Shown here in pieces: positions 12,371 to 25,500 of a stretch of 64,000 nt of DNA; positions within the stretch are counted from its first letter, which is position 1; every line of letters begins with the position of its first letter. The notes beneath the pieces were generated by a model that saw only the letters and a list, made by a program, of their open reading frames with translations, did no database searches and was not told where the DNA came from. Position numbers and translations under genes: made by a program. Source of the stretch: Anagrus nilaparvatae (taxonomy: Eukaryota; Arthropoda; Insecta; Hymenoptera; Mymaridae); the NCBI GenBank assembly GCA_022575985.1, contig JAKSXM010000007.1, positions 62,278,501-62,342,500 of the forward strand, given 5' to 3'.

Positions 12371-15020
12371 CACGTAAAACCTAATTAAAAGTGTTATTAT
12401 TCGGATTTGAGGAGTAGCAAACTTATCTTAGCAAAGTTATCTATGCCATCAGATAACGTCTGACAGTCACCAAAAGTGAGATTTCTTAACAAGTATATTC
12501 TTGAAGAATTGTCCTTCCCCAGTTTAATAATTGTATTTAAATGTGTGCAAAGGTGTACTAGTAAAGTTGTTGTATGCATAGACATAGCTGTGTCCAGAAA
12601 TAATAAGGAAAAAAAAAGTAAAGTAAAAAGATGTAAACTTGTGTTTGTCTGAAAATAAATAAAGTGACAGAAAAAGATAAAAGTAACATTATAGTAAAAA
12701 AAAAATCACAAAATTGTAAGCACAAATTCATCAGTCAAAACCACTATTTCTTAAATACATTTCTTGCTTTTCTAAAACCAGCACCTAGATAGAACATAAT
12801 GAAATTTGGGCTAAAGATTGAATTTACCAATTCATTCACAAAATTACGCTAAAAAATGCAAAGTAAGTAAAGTAAACTTTATTTTTTATATAAGTTTTTG
12901 AATGTTCATTTTCATAATGGTATATTATATTCTGCATCCTAGGAATCTGAAAAAGTTTTCGGCAACAACACGATCATATTGAAATACGGTGACGTCCAAA
13001 TTTTACGCTTAGTTTGATAGAAAAAGTTTTTTTAAAAGGGCTAAAATTTAAATAATAAAAAATGAATATTTACAAAATAAATTAGAGGATATTCTAAATC
13101 AATAATTCACCTTAAGCTAATTGAAATATTTTATGACTACTATAGTGAAGCCTAATTAAGTTGAAATTAAATTAACTCTAAATTAGCACAAAATAATTGT
13201 AAAAAATTAGAAACTAAAAGTTAATCAAACTTCGTTTTTAGTCAAAAATTAAATCCATCTTCGATTTAACTCAACCTAACCTCACTTTAAACGTACTCAT
13301 CTTAAGTAAAATTTGCTAGCCCAAAAAAAGTAAATACTTTTTGGTTTTTGGGAAAATAATTTTAAAAAAATACTTTAAGGGAAATCTAAAATATTAAAAT
13401 ATACCTGAAATAGTTGATTATTTTATTGTTAAAAATAGAATATAAAAATTATAAAAAAACATTTTTATCATACCTGGTACAGTTGAAACTAAATAATTAT
13501 AATATTTTTTATAATATCAAAAAAAATAAATTTGCTAATACAATCTATAATTTTTATTACATTTATAAATAATTTAAAATACACAATATCAATAAATTTT
13601 ATTTAACTAAAATAACAATTAGTTCTATATATATGTAAATTATAAAAATTCTAATGACTATGTTACTGAATAAAAAAAAAAATACATCACATGCTTTAAA
13701 AATTTAATTAATCCAAAATAAACAAAATAATCAGTGCAAAATAAAGCTATAAAATATACTCTGTTAACAGCAAAGAGGAAAAATATATATGACAGATTTG
13801 TATGTTAATAAAAATTTTGTCAATTTACAATTTTATTATTAAGAGTAGTATTGAAAGTTATTATTTTAATTGCATCCAAATAATTAAAAAAAGTTTTATG
13901 AAAATTGGATTTGGAACGTCCAAAAAAAAAAAAAAAAAAAAGTTTGAATTCCAAAAAGACAACTTAATACTAGTGAAAGAAACGCTGCTCTAGGCTCTAA
14001 GCGCTGTTCTATTACGAATTTTAAATACTGGTTGAATTTTAATATGCAAATTAAAATCATACTGCAGACAGCTGCCGTATTCTAGAATTTTTTAGCCATA
14101 CAGAAATAATGGTAAAAAACATCTATAAATCCAAAATAATAATAATTTTTATTTTTGAAAAAATATTTTGATTAATAAATTTTAAAATACAAAACTAATA
14201 ATTTTCAATGAAGAACTTATATAGCATTCGAACTACATTTCTTTTACGAGAATTCGATGCGCCATCTAGATTCTAAATTCTGAATTATATATTTACATTG
14301 CTAAATTATGTTTTTCTAAACCAATAAAAGAATGAAAACAAATTAATCTGAAATACATTTTTATTTTACAAAAGTTTTTGTAATAATTAACTTTATTACG
14401 TATAATAAAAAATAACCTAAAAATTGTAAATTTAATTACTATATTTTTTAAAAAAAATTACAAATCTGTAAAATATATTTCTTACATTTTCTAAAACAAA
14501 GTATAATCAACATTACACCTAAAAATTATCAGTAAAAACATACAATAAATAAATTGTGCAAAACATAAAATTCAAAATTACAATTAAATATTATAATTAC
14601 ATCGTTAATAAAATTTTATGGTGTTAATTTTGTTATTTTCTCTTTCAAAAAAAAAAACCAACAATAATAATAACAAAAAATTAAACAAAAGAAAAATAAA
14701 ATATATAAGAAAGTAAAATATAAAAGGATAATAAGGATATTATAATATAAAAACACATATTTGTATATTTTAAAAGTTAAATATATGAACATTAATTATG
14801 TAAAGAAAACAATGAATATAAAAGGAAAAAAAAGATGAAAATGTTAGATTATAGAAGCCAAAAGCATTTTGTGTTTTTGTCTTTGTTATCTTGGTGTTAG
14901 AAAATTTATATTATTAGTTTCTGTGTTAATATTTTTTTAATAAAATTTTTAATTTTTTATATAAGCTTTTATACTTATATGTGTTAGTTTGGATGCCATT
15001 TCACAGGTTTTTTTAGGCTT
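12371..15020. other. AT-rich non-coding DNA
   Basis: No supported gene. A 62-codon minus-strand frame at 12397-12585 (RIYLLRNLTFGDCQTLSDG) is less biased than its neighbours but has no partner exon or family I recognise. A 19-base A run occurs at 13922-13940. Confidence 0.5.
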
Positions 15021-15023
15021 GAA

Positions 15024-15212
15024 AATTAATTGACTATTGATCAATTTGTGCCTCTTTGAAACAATACAAGGAGGTTCAAAATTGGCACAAAAAGGCACAG
15101 AGAACTTCTTACACTTATGTGCAGCTCCTCTGTACTTTTTTGCATTTCTTTTCACCAATTTTGAACCTCGTTGTAGTTCATCAAACATTCCACAAATCAA
15201 TAGAAAATTGGT
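15024..15212. repeat. Palindromic repeat, probable MITE
   Basis: The left arm (CTATTGATCAATTTGTG ... GAGGTTCAAAATTGG) and the reverse complement of the right arm (CTATTGATTTGTGG ... GAGGTTCAAAATTGG) match over about 70 bp with scattered differences. Two overlapping open frames here on opposite strands are mirror images of each other because of this palindrome and are not genes. Flanking duplication not resolved. Confidence 0.65.
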
Positions 15213-15605
15213 GCTAAGATTATCCATTCATAAAAATTGAGATCATTACATTTTCAAAAATTTGAACAATTTTTAATTGGGATATAAAAAAGTATCCTTT
15301 TTTAAATATTTGAATTAAAAATTGCTTAAAAACTTTAAAACATTGAAAATCTAAATTTTATTTGTGGCCAATTTTGCATTCAAGCCTGTTAAAAATCCTT
15401 AAAATAAAGCATCCAAGCTAAAAAATTAATTTAAAAAATAAAATGTGCATAATTATTTATATTATGTGCATAGCATGGGTAAAGTGAATATTAATTTAAA
15501 AAAATACATCAATTCTTAAAAAAAAACCGCGTTAATAAATTACAAAAATACAAAAAAAAAAAATGATGGGTTAAATAAAAAATTAAATTTAATATTGTTG
15601 CCTAC

Positions 15606-15740
15606 CTTGGTCAAATACAAGGCAGCGTGTGTTCTTGTTGGCGAGACCCGGGGGCAGAGCGAACCTGTAGGCCGGGTTAAGTGACATCAGCCCAAGACCC
15701 AGTGCCTCCGCGCCGCATCGGCCCCCAAACATATTTCCCA
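15606..15740 (-). CDS. GC-rich coding exon, unrecognised protein
   Basis: This exon encodes GNMFGGRCGAEALGLGLMSL followed by NPAYRFALPPGLANKNTRCL and VFDQ, with no stop in 44 codons. The acceptor is TTTTTATAG before 15740 and the donor is CAAG/GTAGGC after 15606. It is about 60 percent GC against roughly 25 percent around it. It starts with two bases of a split codon and ends with one, so its entry phase fits the exon ending at 59545, giving Met at the junction. The internal ATG at 15732 could instead be a start in an alternative first exon. I do not recognise the family. Coding status is well supported; membership of the 59-63 kb gene is inference. Confidence 0.75.
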
Positions 15741-16471
15741 CTATAAAAATAAATTTAACCCAATAAAATAATTTATCCCTTAAAAAATTTTTATTTATTA
15801 ATTAATTATTTAAACATATATATAATATAAACTCACACATACACACACATAATAAAAATAAATTTGAAAAAAAAATATATATATCATCAGGAGATTAAAT
15901 TAAAATCGATAAGGGTCACGTGACAATGTATTTATCATCGGATGTGTCCGCACTAACAAGTTATTATACTCTTTTTTTATTTCATGCTCAATTATTTTTA
16001 AAGCTTTCCTATTTATATATATAAACTTTTAGGTATTTGTAGATTAATAAAGAGATTTATTTATGTTTATACTATTTTAATAACTTTTATCATTACGTAA
16101 AAAAAAAGTTATTATATTCCCATGTGTATTATATTATAATGACAATTATAAACTGATACATATTTTAGATAAAAGAAAATGTATGTTTGTTAAAAGGGAT
16201 ATATTTAAAGCGTGATATGTCGACATTTATATATATTTGTTTTTACGGAAAATTAAGGAATTTATTATTATAATTTAAAAAAATATTTTTTTATTTTAAA
16301 TTTTGATTTTAAAAATGTTTATGATGCATTTTTCAGAAGTTCAGGCTTAATAATCTGAATTAATTGTTATTGATGATCTTACTGATTGTTAGATTATGAA
16401 CATTAAATATTTATAGAGGAAAGGGAATGCTGTTATTTAAAAATGGTTTTAAGATTTCCCGAAGACATGTA
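15741..16471. other. Intronic or intergenic AT-rich DNA
   Basis: I see no gene. There are CA-rich and TA-rich short tracts at 15815-15890. Confidence 0.5.
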
Positions 16472-16545
16472 GGCTCGTTAGCTCAGTTGGTTAGAGCGCC
16501 GTGCTAATAACGCGGATGTCGCGGGTTCGATCCCCCCACGAGCCA
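16472..16545 (+). tRNA. tRNA-Ile (AAT anticodon)
   Basis: A 74-nt cloverleaf with a perfect 7-bp acceptor stem (GGCTCGT/ACGAGCC) and discriminator A, D arm GCTC/GAGC, anticodon stem CCGTG/CGCGG with loop CTAATAA and anticodon AAT, and T loop TTCGATC. The A box (TAGCTCAGTTGG) and B box (GGTTCGATCC) for RNA polymerase III are intact. There is no intron. The T stem is GCGGG/CCCCC, leaving one C-C mismatch where isoleucine tRNAs normally have C-G. The anticodon A34 would be read as inosine. It is probably functional, though the mismatch allows a decaying copy. It is opposite in strand to the host exons. Confidence 0.95.
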
Positions 16546-16565
16546 TTTTTTTTTTTTTTTTTTTT
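16546..16565 (+). terminator. RNA polymerase III T-run terminator
   Basis: Twenty consecutive T residues start immediately after the tRNA discriminator base; RNA polymerase III stops at runs of four or more T on the sense strand. Confidence 0.9.
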
Positions 16566-16690
16566 AATAATTTTTTTTTCCTAATTTAATTTTTTAATTT
16601 TAATTTTTTTTCTTTTTTTAATATTTTATTCAATTTTCTGAAAAGATAAAAATTTAAGGGTTCCAAATCTGGTGCAGTTTCTCTAAATTG

Positions 16691-16985
16691 AAAGAAAAAA
16701 ATCCGATAGCCGTTTTAGGGGAATTCTGCTAGTGGCTAGCGGAATTTATTTCATGCTTGAACGAAAATTTGCAAATGACTTGTAACATAAAAAAATAAAA
16801 AAAAAATTTTTTCGCTCATTTAAGATATGTGCCTAAAAATATGATGAGCAATTTTAAAAAAGAATGAAAAAATTTGTTTTCTTAATTTTCTTTACGTTTC
16901 AAGCCATTTGCAATCGTTTAAACAATAAAAAAATTCCACTAGCCACAATCGGAATTCCGCTAGTCAATAGTGTATTTTTTCAGTG
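16691..16985. repeat. Palindromic MITE of the 'CTAGCGGAATT' family
   Basis: The left arm (ATCCGATAGCC ... GAATTCTGCTAGTGGCTAG) and right arm (CACTAGCCACAATCGGAATT) are inverted copies; AAATTTGCAAATGACTTG is mirrored by CAAGCCATTTGCAATCG. Other full or half copies occur at 23365-23460, 27985-28390, 60822-60905 and 61505-61625, so this is a dispersed family. No coding capacity. Confidence 0.7.
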
Positions 16986-16989
16986 ACTA

Positions 16990-17831
16990 TAAATATGTAA
17001 AATTATAAATATAAATTAAATTGCTTGGCATTAAAACTAAAATAAATAAATAATTATTTTGTTTTATCAAAAATCGTATTCGGATACAAAAAAAAAGAAA
17101 CACGTCTTTCATTGTCGATTATAGTTACATCAATTGATGACAGGTTAAAATTCATATATACCTATATATATATGAAAATCGAAATAATTCTATATATTAC
17201 TAAACATTAACAGAATAAATCTGAATGTACAGAAGTTCCGCGTTCGACAGTATACTGACTTTGTCAATTCTAATCTCCGGGGTACAACTGACGTACCACC
17301 AAAAGCCCTGTCAGTAAAAGCACTTCAGCCTAATTACCAATCGTATATATACTTCTACACATACATATATAGAAAATTTTACACATAGTATATATGAGAG
17401 ACACTGATTTTCGAGATAATCGGAAATTATACGCGAACCTGATGACGCGCTAGAGATTTAAGCTGTTGATTACCCACTTGACCATTCAATTTTCCAACGC
17501 GTTTGGTTTCGTTATATATGCTGTTGCTCTTCTCATACGCATAACCACATAATATTTACATGCAACATAAATTTTCAAATAATTTAAATTTCTTTTTTAT
17601 TGTCGCTATTTTATCTGACATTATTTTATTAATTTCATAATTCACGTGATATTAACGAATAATTGAAATTTGAACAAAAAAACTAACAAAAGCAATAATT
17701 CAATTACGCAAATAATGAAAAGTTTTTGTAAAGATTTAATTTAAGTTTAGAAATAATTTAACAAACTAAAAAAAAATTTTTTGACATTATTTTTTGCCCC
17801 ATTTTAAAATTCTACTTTTCGTTGTACTCTA
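16990..17831. other. Intronic or intergenic DNA with a less AT-rich block
   Basis: The block at about 17225-17560 has more balanced base composition than its surroundings and no splice-flanked frame. It contains ATCAATTGATGACAG at 17149-17163 (a palindrome plus a TGACAG core), which could be a binding-site cluster. This is only a compositional observation. Confidence 0.3.
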
Positions 17832-18152
17832 CACTGTAAAAAGTAACTTTCTTAGATTTACAAAAAAAATAGAATTTTTTCGAAAAATTAATGAATTTTC
17901 AAAAAATTTTGTAAATATTCGATAAAAATCGTAAATTTACTAAATTTAGTATATTATCGAAAAATTTGCAACTATTTTTCGTAAATTGACAACTATTTTT
18001 TGTAAATTATCAATTTTTCTTGCGAATTCACAAAAAAAAATCGAGAATACTCGAATTTTTTGTTAATATACTAAATTTAGTAAATATACGATTTTTTTCG
18101 AAAATTTTCTAATTTTTTTGTTTTTACTATAAGAAAGTTACTTTTTAAAGTG
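17832..18152. mobile_element. 321-bp MITE with TA target duplication
   Basis: The ends CACTGTAAAAAGTAACTTTC and GAAAGTTACTTTTTAAAGTG are inverted repeats, flanked by TA at 17830-17831 and 18153-18154. The interior is palindromic and rich in TTCGAAAA, ATATTCGA and ACTAAATTTAGT motifs, so it can fold along most of its length. It is Tc1/mariner-like by target duplication and carries no gene. Confidence 0.85.
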
Positions 18153-19040
18153 TAAATTTTGAAAAATACTGTATAAAACAAGTGCATAATAATTTAGAAT
18201 TCACTTAATTTTAAAAAAGGGTAAATTTTAAACACTTGTTGATTAATTTAGCATTTTATATATTTGTATACTTTTATAAAAAAACAAATAAAACACTTAA
18301 CCCTCTTTTACAAACAGGATACAAAGTTTTAAAATATTCAAAGCAATCACGCAAAATAAAAATACTTTTACATAATCTAAAGAAAATATTTTATATTATT
18401 TATGCAACATTGTAAAAATAGGTCAATAAATTTAAATTAAAAAAATTTTGGCATAATTATGATATAAAAATCAATTTAAAATAGATATATTTTTAGCTAT
18501 CTATACATGCTAAAATTAAATAATTATTAATAAAGATAAAATACTTTATTTTCCAATTTCCTTTTATTTAAAAAATTATTAATAGAAATACTGCTATTTT
18601 TATAATTTAAAATTAAAATATTATTTTATTTCCAGCCAATATATAATAAATTATTGATAAATGTTATCTATTTGAAAAATTTTATTTGTATGTCTATAAA
18701 TAAATCGATCCGCCAAACAAAGTAAGAATTTTTTAACTGACATAGTCTAACAGATTTCCGTTTCAGTTATTATATAAGTTTTATAAATTTTTAATTTTTA
18801 GCCTCTTTTGATATTATACGGGAAAAAGGATCCGACTGCTTAATCTCCTAGTATACCCATTCACGGTACTGTTTTATTCGTCGGTGCATCGTATAGTCGA
18901 GGGTAATCAACAATGAACGAATAAATGTCTCCATAAAATAGTGTAAACATCAATATACCAACGAAACAATATTGGCTAATACGTAGTAATTATATAGGTC
19001 CAAAAACTCATTTTACTTGCGAGAGCAAAATTAATATACT
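18153..19040. other. AT-rich non-coding DNA
   Basis: No supported gene. A moderately less AT-rich block lies at 18820-18960. Confidence 0.5.
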
Positions 19041-19149
19041 AAATTAGCGTGTTATTATATTATATAGGCGAGAAAACACGTCTGTTTCGGTCACGAAACG
19101 GCCGGGAAATACTTACTTTCTGTCCGCTGATAATAAAATTTAACATATT

Positions 19150-19566
19150 CTGGGACTTTCTCGAGACTTTCTACAATCATCCGAGAAGCTCTATCTTGCG
19201 GGCAACAGCAAAAGCTCTGCATGGGTCAACTGTATAGAAAATAAATAATTATAGATGTTTACATATCTAGGGTAACAAAGGCCTATTTTCTACCCGAGGG
19301 AGATGGATTTTTTGTCCATTATATGTAAAACTATGTATTAGAGCACGGGATAAAATATGGGGTTTAACTTTTGCATGTTGTTTGCACTCGCTTGCTACGC
19401 TCTCTCGAGCATACAACTGCATGCAAAGCCAAAACCAATATTTTATCCCTTGTTTAAATAAATAACTATTATTTTTATTTATCATTTACTTCAGTTGGAG
19501 CCACTACCTTACAGAGCTCTAGCGACCGCCCGCAAGAGTTTACCGGATGATTGTAAAAAGTCCCAA
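19150..19566. repeat. Inverted repeat pair enclosing a second palindrome
   Basis: The outer arms at 19150-19220 and 19512-19566 pair: GGGACTTT, ACAATCATCCG, TCTTGCGGGC and AGCTCTG blocks recur inverted. Between them, 19346-19450 is another palindrome with ends GGGATAAAATAT and ATATTTTATCCC. The small open frames on both strands here follow from these repeats and are not genes. Confidence 0.6.
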
Positions 19567-19569
19567 ATT

Positions 19570-22500
19570 CAAGCACAGCAATCGATATGAGTTATAAGGG
19601 TTAACTATAAGTGGTTAAATTACCCCCAAAAATAGAAAAAGATAAAAAAAAAATAAAATTATTTTTTTAAATTTTTAATCAATTATCTTTTTTTGAAAAA
19701 TCATCAATCCTCTAGTATACATAAATACAAGAAACATAAAAATTAAATAAAAGGAAAATAATTTAAAATTTATAAAATAAATAAATGAGTAAAAATATCT
19801 TAAAATAATCTAGACGAAAATTCATAAATTAAACAATTATTCATCGTTTAACATATATAACTGGAAATATAATCGTCGAAATCCTTTTACTTATATAAAT
19901 TTCCAAATTCAATGAATAATTCAAAGTCTTTTCGATATCCGTGGTATTTTCCTTCTCTTATACATCTTTTATATAAACTTTTATATTCTATAACACTTTT
20001 TTTTTCCTTCCTTATACTAAGACGTGCTTGGCTTCTCTCTTTTTTTTTTATAGATATTGGACAGCAGATTAAGATCACAAGTTTAAAAGCTGTCAACTGA
20101 CTATACTTCTCTTAAATCTTGTCTTGTAATAGTTTTTTTATTTATATGTATTACTTATGTATCAAATACAATATAAAAAAATTTTTTTTTTCTTTTAAAT
20201 CAAAGAGATGTAATTTTATGGCATTTTCTCTTTGACTTTTTATTTTTGATATTTTAGCTCTTTATTTATTGAGGGAATTGAGAACAGTTTTTATACTGTG
20301 ATTCATTTCATGTACTGAATCGTTTATACTTGAAAAATGAGATTATTAAATATTGAGATATTCGTTTACCTGACGATATTAGGTACACGACCCAGAAATT
20401 CAGAATTTTTTGGGGTTTTCGGATTTTCAGCCAGAGAAAATTTCGATTTACTCTGTATCAGCAGTACTTTTTTGATAAATTTCAGGTCCAAATTTATCTA
20501 AAAAAAGCTCAACTTTCGGGTATCTGATCTGAAGCTTTGGGTAAAGTTCTCGACAGATGCATGGTACGCGAAAATTGATTGTTCGGAAAGTAAAGCGCAC
20601 TGATAGTGTACCAGAATCTGTCGAGACCTTAAACGTACACCCCCAATATATACATGTTATGTATAAGTTGGGACATTAAAAAAAAGGTTTAATCTACCAT
20701 AAATTTCAAAGTATAAACTTTAAAATTGCATAACTAAAACTTTTTAAAATTGATTATATTTATTATTATCAAAGCTCCAAGAATGACAAAGTAACTTTGC
20801 AAATCCAATCAAACTAAATTTGATTGAATAAGCTCCTCATTAAGTGATTTTTGGGCTGAAATTAAAAAAGTCCTATTCGCAAAAAAACAAATTTCAAAAA
20901 AATGCCAATAGTCTTGATATTTAATTATTTAGGTATTTTTTAATAATAATAAAAGATTAATAAACTATAAAATAATAATTAAAAACGAAAGTAATTTAAT
21001 GAGAAGATATTAAATCGATATTATAAAGAAGAAAGGGAATTAAGATGAGAGTAGTATGATAGGGAAAATATAAGGAACACGAGCCAGTAAAGTTAGTTGT
21101 ATATATATAAGGATTGTGGTGAATTTAACCGGCAAGGGTATTTGCCACTTGAGATGAGATCAGCTGTTATTACATGCCGCAAGAATGCGTTTATAAGCTA
21201 TAACATGTTATAATGAATAAGAAATTTCATTTTATGAGAAAACATAACCAAAAAATTAGACATTTTTAATTTTTTAACTATTATTTTGTATTTTTATAGG
21301 TTAATAAATTTTGAAAAATATTTTTAATGAAAATTCTTTGGGGCTTTTATCAATTTATAGAATCCTGTTTGATTAATTAGACACAAGTTAAAAATAATAT
21401 CTCGTTTTATAAATTAAAAATTTTTGGAGATGGAATACAAAAAGTTGAAAGTATTTTGGTTAAACATATTGATTATTTTTCACACCTTATCTGTTTTGCA
21501 AATATTTTTCCAAAGAAATAATAATTTCAACAATTTTTCGGTAACAGGATTCAAATTTCGGAAACACAAACCTTATTTTATAAATATAAAACAGTAATTC
21601 AAAATTGGATAAAAATTGAAAATGAATTGCTTTCGCGAATTTGTATTCAAATATAAAAAAACTCATAAATGTATATTAAAAACATAATTAAATTATTCAT
21701 AATTAGCTTAAATTTAATTAAATATATGTTAATAAAATTACCGACATTATACTAGAGATTGGGTAAAAAAGTTTTAAAAAATAATGTATTAAAACAGAAG
21801 ATTCTCAGGGTAATCAAATTTCAAGTTGGTTGATATTACATACACAAAGAAAATGTAAAGATATATATAAGTCAAAAGACTTCATGCGTTGTTTAGAGAG
21901 TTCAGACGTTAAATTATATATATAGGTATTGTTTGAAAAGTGAGTAGATATTATTAACCCAATTGAGGATACTATATAAGAAACAATGTGTGGTTTTGAG
22001 AACGGATGAGGCTTCTCTTATTATATACTCTTGATGGTAGTCATCGTAGTACTGGAGATACTTCATCAATTGAATTCCTTCTTTTTTTAAGTCACTTTTG
22101 TAATTTTATAACCAGATATTGTTGACTGTTTTAAAAGTTAATATTAAATTTTGTTACTACTTTTACAAGGGGAGTGTCAACTGTTTGGGAAGCTGATTTG
22201 CTTTTAACTTTAAGGTCAGGTTGTGGTATGAAAAAACGTTCCCCATATTTATCTAAATAGGATTCCTGAGCCTAGAAATTGGACTCTTCTAAAATTGTGT
22301 TTTTAGGCTATCTTCAACTAAATTTTAGAATTAATAAATAGAAAAAACAGAAAAAAAATTTTAGTCCAAATATACTAAGTGGCCAAAAACAAAGTTTTTC
22401 CAAGATTTAAACAAACGATTCACTCAAATAATACAAAAAAATATAAGCTATAGAAAAAATATTTATTTTTTTATAAATCAGTTGTTAAAATAAGTAGAAA

Positions 22501-25500
22501 TATTTGTAATTATTCAGACTAAACTGGTAAGAGAACTAAGTACGCTTATGTGGGATTACATAGGTATTAGCTTTAGAGCTTGTTTCACATCACCTTCTAA
22601 AATCCTCGATAAGCTTTTGTTCATTTATGTATATATTTACTCTATATATACATTTATGTACATATATTTTCTTCTTAAAGTATTTGACCACTTTGACTTT
22701 GCATCTTTTCTGATAATCCAATATTTAAATTATATGCTTTTTCTGATACTTTTAGTGTAAAAAATTTTTTTGAATTTTTTAAAGTATAAATTAGAAATTT
22801 GTGTAAATTCTAATTTTTTAATATATTATTTTTGTAAGTCTCCTTTTTAAAAAAATTAAATTTTATTCACTTTGATTTTTTTACAAGGAGGGTTTTCAAA
22901 GCCTCCTTGCTTTTATAAGATTTTACTTAAAGCTCTTAAATTTTAAGATTTATGTACATACAAATTTATTTTTTCTGTTTAAGTGTTAATGCAAAATACA
23001 TAACTTAACACAACAAGGATTAATTTTTTTTTTTTCTAAAATCAATTATTTCATTTTTTTTCAATTAAACGATGATATAATTCAATAAACCTAATAAGGT
23101 CCAAATTTACTGATAACAGTATTGTTTTACAATTATTTTTGAAGCTGTATAGTTTATCTTCAAAAAAAATTTGTATCTTGCAAATTTTCTGTCGATACTT
23201 TATGATAATATAGCGTCCATTACTCAAAACTGGCTATCGAAAAATGGATGAAACCTTCAAAATCGGTTTCAGTGACCAAAAATACATACGTTTCATTGAG
23301 GTGGATCCTTTTTCGTGCAGGTAAAATTTTTGGATGCATTTAACTTTGTTGCCGCTTTAACTATATTTCTTAAAAATTTTCTTTACGTTTCAAGACATTT
23401 AAAATCGTTTGAAATGTAAAAAAAATTCTGTTGTCGCAAGCAAAATTTTTTTTAGTTTACTTTCCCCCGATAATCTACCCTTTGCTGCATTTTTAATAAT
23501 TTTAATAAACAGGTGAAAAGTAGTCACTATGATGAATAAATGTACTGAACAAAATTTCGCCATACTAAAAAAAAAATTCAGTAAAAACGTTAAACAAGAT
23601 ATACAACAAGGAACTTAGTTAACATCCTCTTTTCTTTTATGGAACATATAAATTATTCATACAGAAAAAAAGTACGATATTATGATCCAATACGTTTTTT
23701 TAGTTTCATCCTTCTTATGCTACTCGTATTATGTACGTACCAAAACCCTTAGTTTCTATCTGCTTTACTAAGCTTCTGAAAATTGCCACTCAAATTTTCA
23801 CGTAATTTATAAATTTATTGCATATTTTTTCTGTACACACTAAACCATGTATACAAAATAAATTATATAATGTTCTTTTTCTCTCGTAAAAGCAAATTGA
23901 ACTTAACATAATTTCATATTTAAGATAATTTGATAAATAAAAGATAAAATAAATAAAATGAGTTGAACTGTTAAATAAAAAAAATTGAATCTTAACGATA
24001 AAATTAAAAAAAGCCTATAATAAGACAGAGAAATTTCAAAATGTTTTACAAACTATTTAAATAGGGCAAGGTCAATAAATTATAGCAATATTTACATTAC
24101 TTGAGAATCTAATGCAAGATGAAAGCAAAGATGCCTAATATAATATTCCAAGTCTGGGACAATAACAATCAGGGACATTTTTCTTTAGAGGCAATGAAAA
24201 ATCTTTGCTGATTTTAGGTTCTTAAATATATATGAAGGCATGGGTTGATGGTTTTTGATGTAAAAATGACCTAGACAAAAATTCAGTGCAATCAGTTCTT
24301 AAAAATTTGTTATAATTTGCAATTACTGATTTTTACACGTTAAAAACCACTTCAGAATACGTTTAAAGTATCTTAATGATTTTTATACTTCTATTTTTTA
24401 AAAAAATGATTTGTACCCAGTATTAGTCAAAAATTTGAAAATCAAGATAACTTAATAGCTATTATTGATCTATTTAAAAAGGATTAATATGGTTTTTCTC
24501 TTATTGGCATACAAAAAGTGTAAAAAACATATCACTTTCAAAAGCGTAAAAAACAATTTGTACCAAAAAAAACGAAACCAAAAAGTAAGAATAATAAACA
24601 GTGTCCAAGCTTTATAAAATACGTAGTCAGAATGTATATCAAGTAACTTTTTTTATTCAGATAATCATGATAAACGTTCTATCTCGCGTTCTACATACAT
24701 ATTTACCACGTGCCTATATATTCATGTGTGAGTTAAAGACGATACCGACAAAACAATATTAACATACAATGAGATAGTTATTGTTTATTTTTTGATTCAA
24801 ATATTTATTTATCTTTGCTCTTTTTTTCTTTTTGCTAATACTCAACAATCTACTTTCAAGTATGCTAAAGTACAATCAAGTACAGAAGGGCAATAAACGT
24901 ATATATTTAAAAAAAAGTGTGTATATATATGTGGTAAAAAGAACGAAAATGGAAATATATATATAAAGTATATATAATAGGAAATTGAAAATTTTATAAA
25001 AGGGATGTTTTATGATGTAGATTATAAAACTTTTGCGGTGGAGTGTAGGATGTTCAAACGACCCTAAAGTGTTAAATTTGTCAATTTTGACATAAAATAA
25101 ATTTTTTTTTATTATTATTTGTTATATATATAAAAATAATTATTTCCTGTATTACAAAAATCAGAATTTTTTACTTATTTTAATTATTTTACTGTAATTT
25201 TTATCTATTTTTCAAAATTAGTAATTTTGCGCTTAAATTTTTATAAAAGTTGTGCATATTTTTATTATTAAAAAAAAGTATGTTGTTCATTTAAAATCGA
25301 TATTAAAATTTAATCGTTTTAATATGAAAGGGAGCGAATACATGTTGAATGCTACTATATTTTGATATTTTAAAGTGAGATATAACGATATTTATGTAGT
25401 TATCATATTATAGTAATAAAATTAAATTGAAAAACCAGATTAAATTTAATTGAAATATTTTATTTATTAATATTTTTTCAATAATATAATATAGAAACTA

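Noticed and set aside
12397..12585. 62-codon minus-strand frame next to the foldback element
   Set aside because: Amino-acid composition is less biased than elsewhere, but there is no family resemblance, start context or splice partner to support it.
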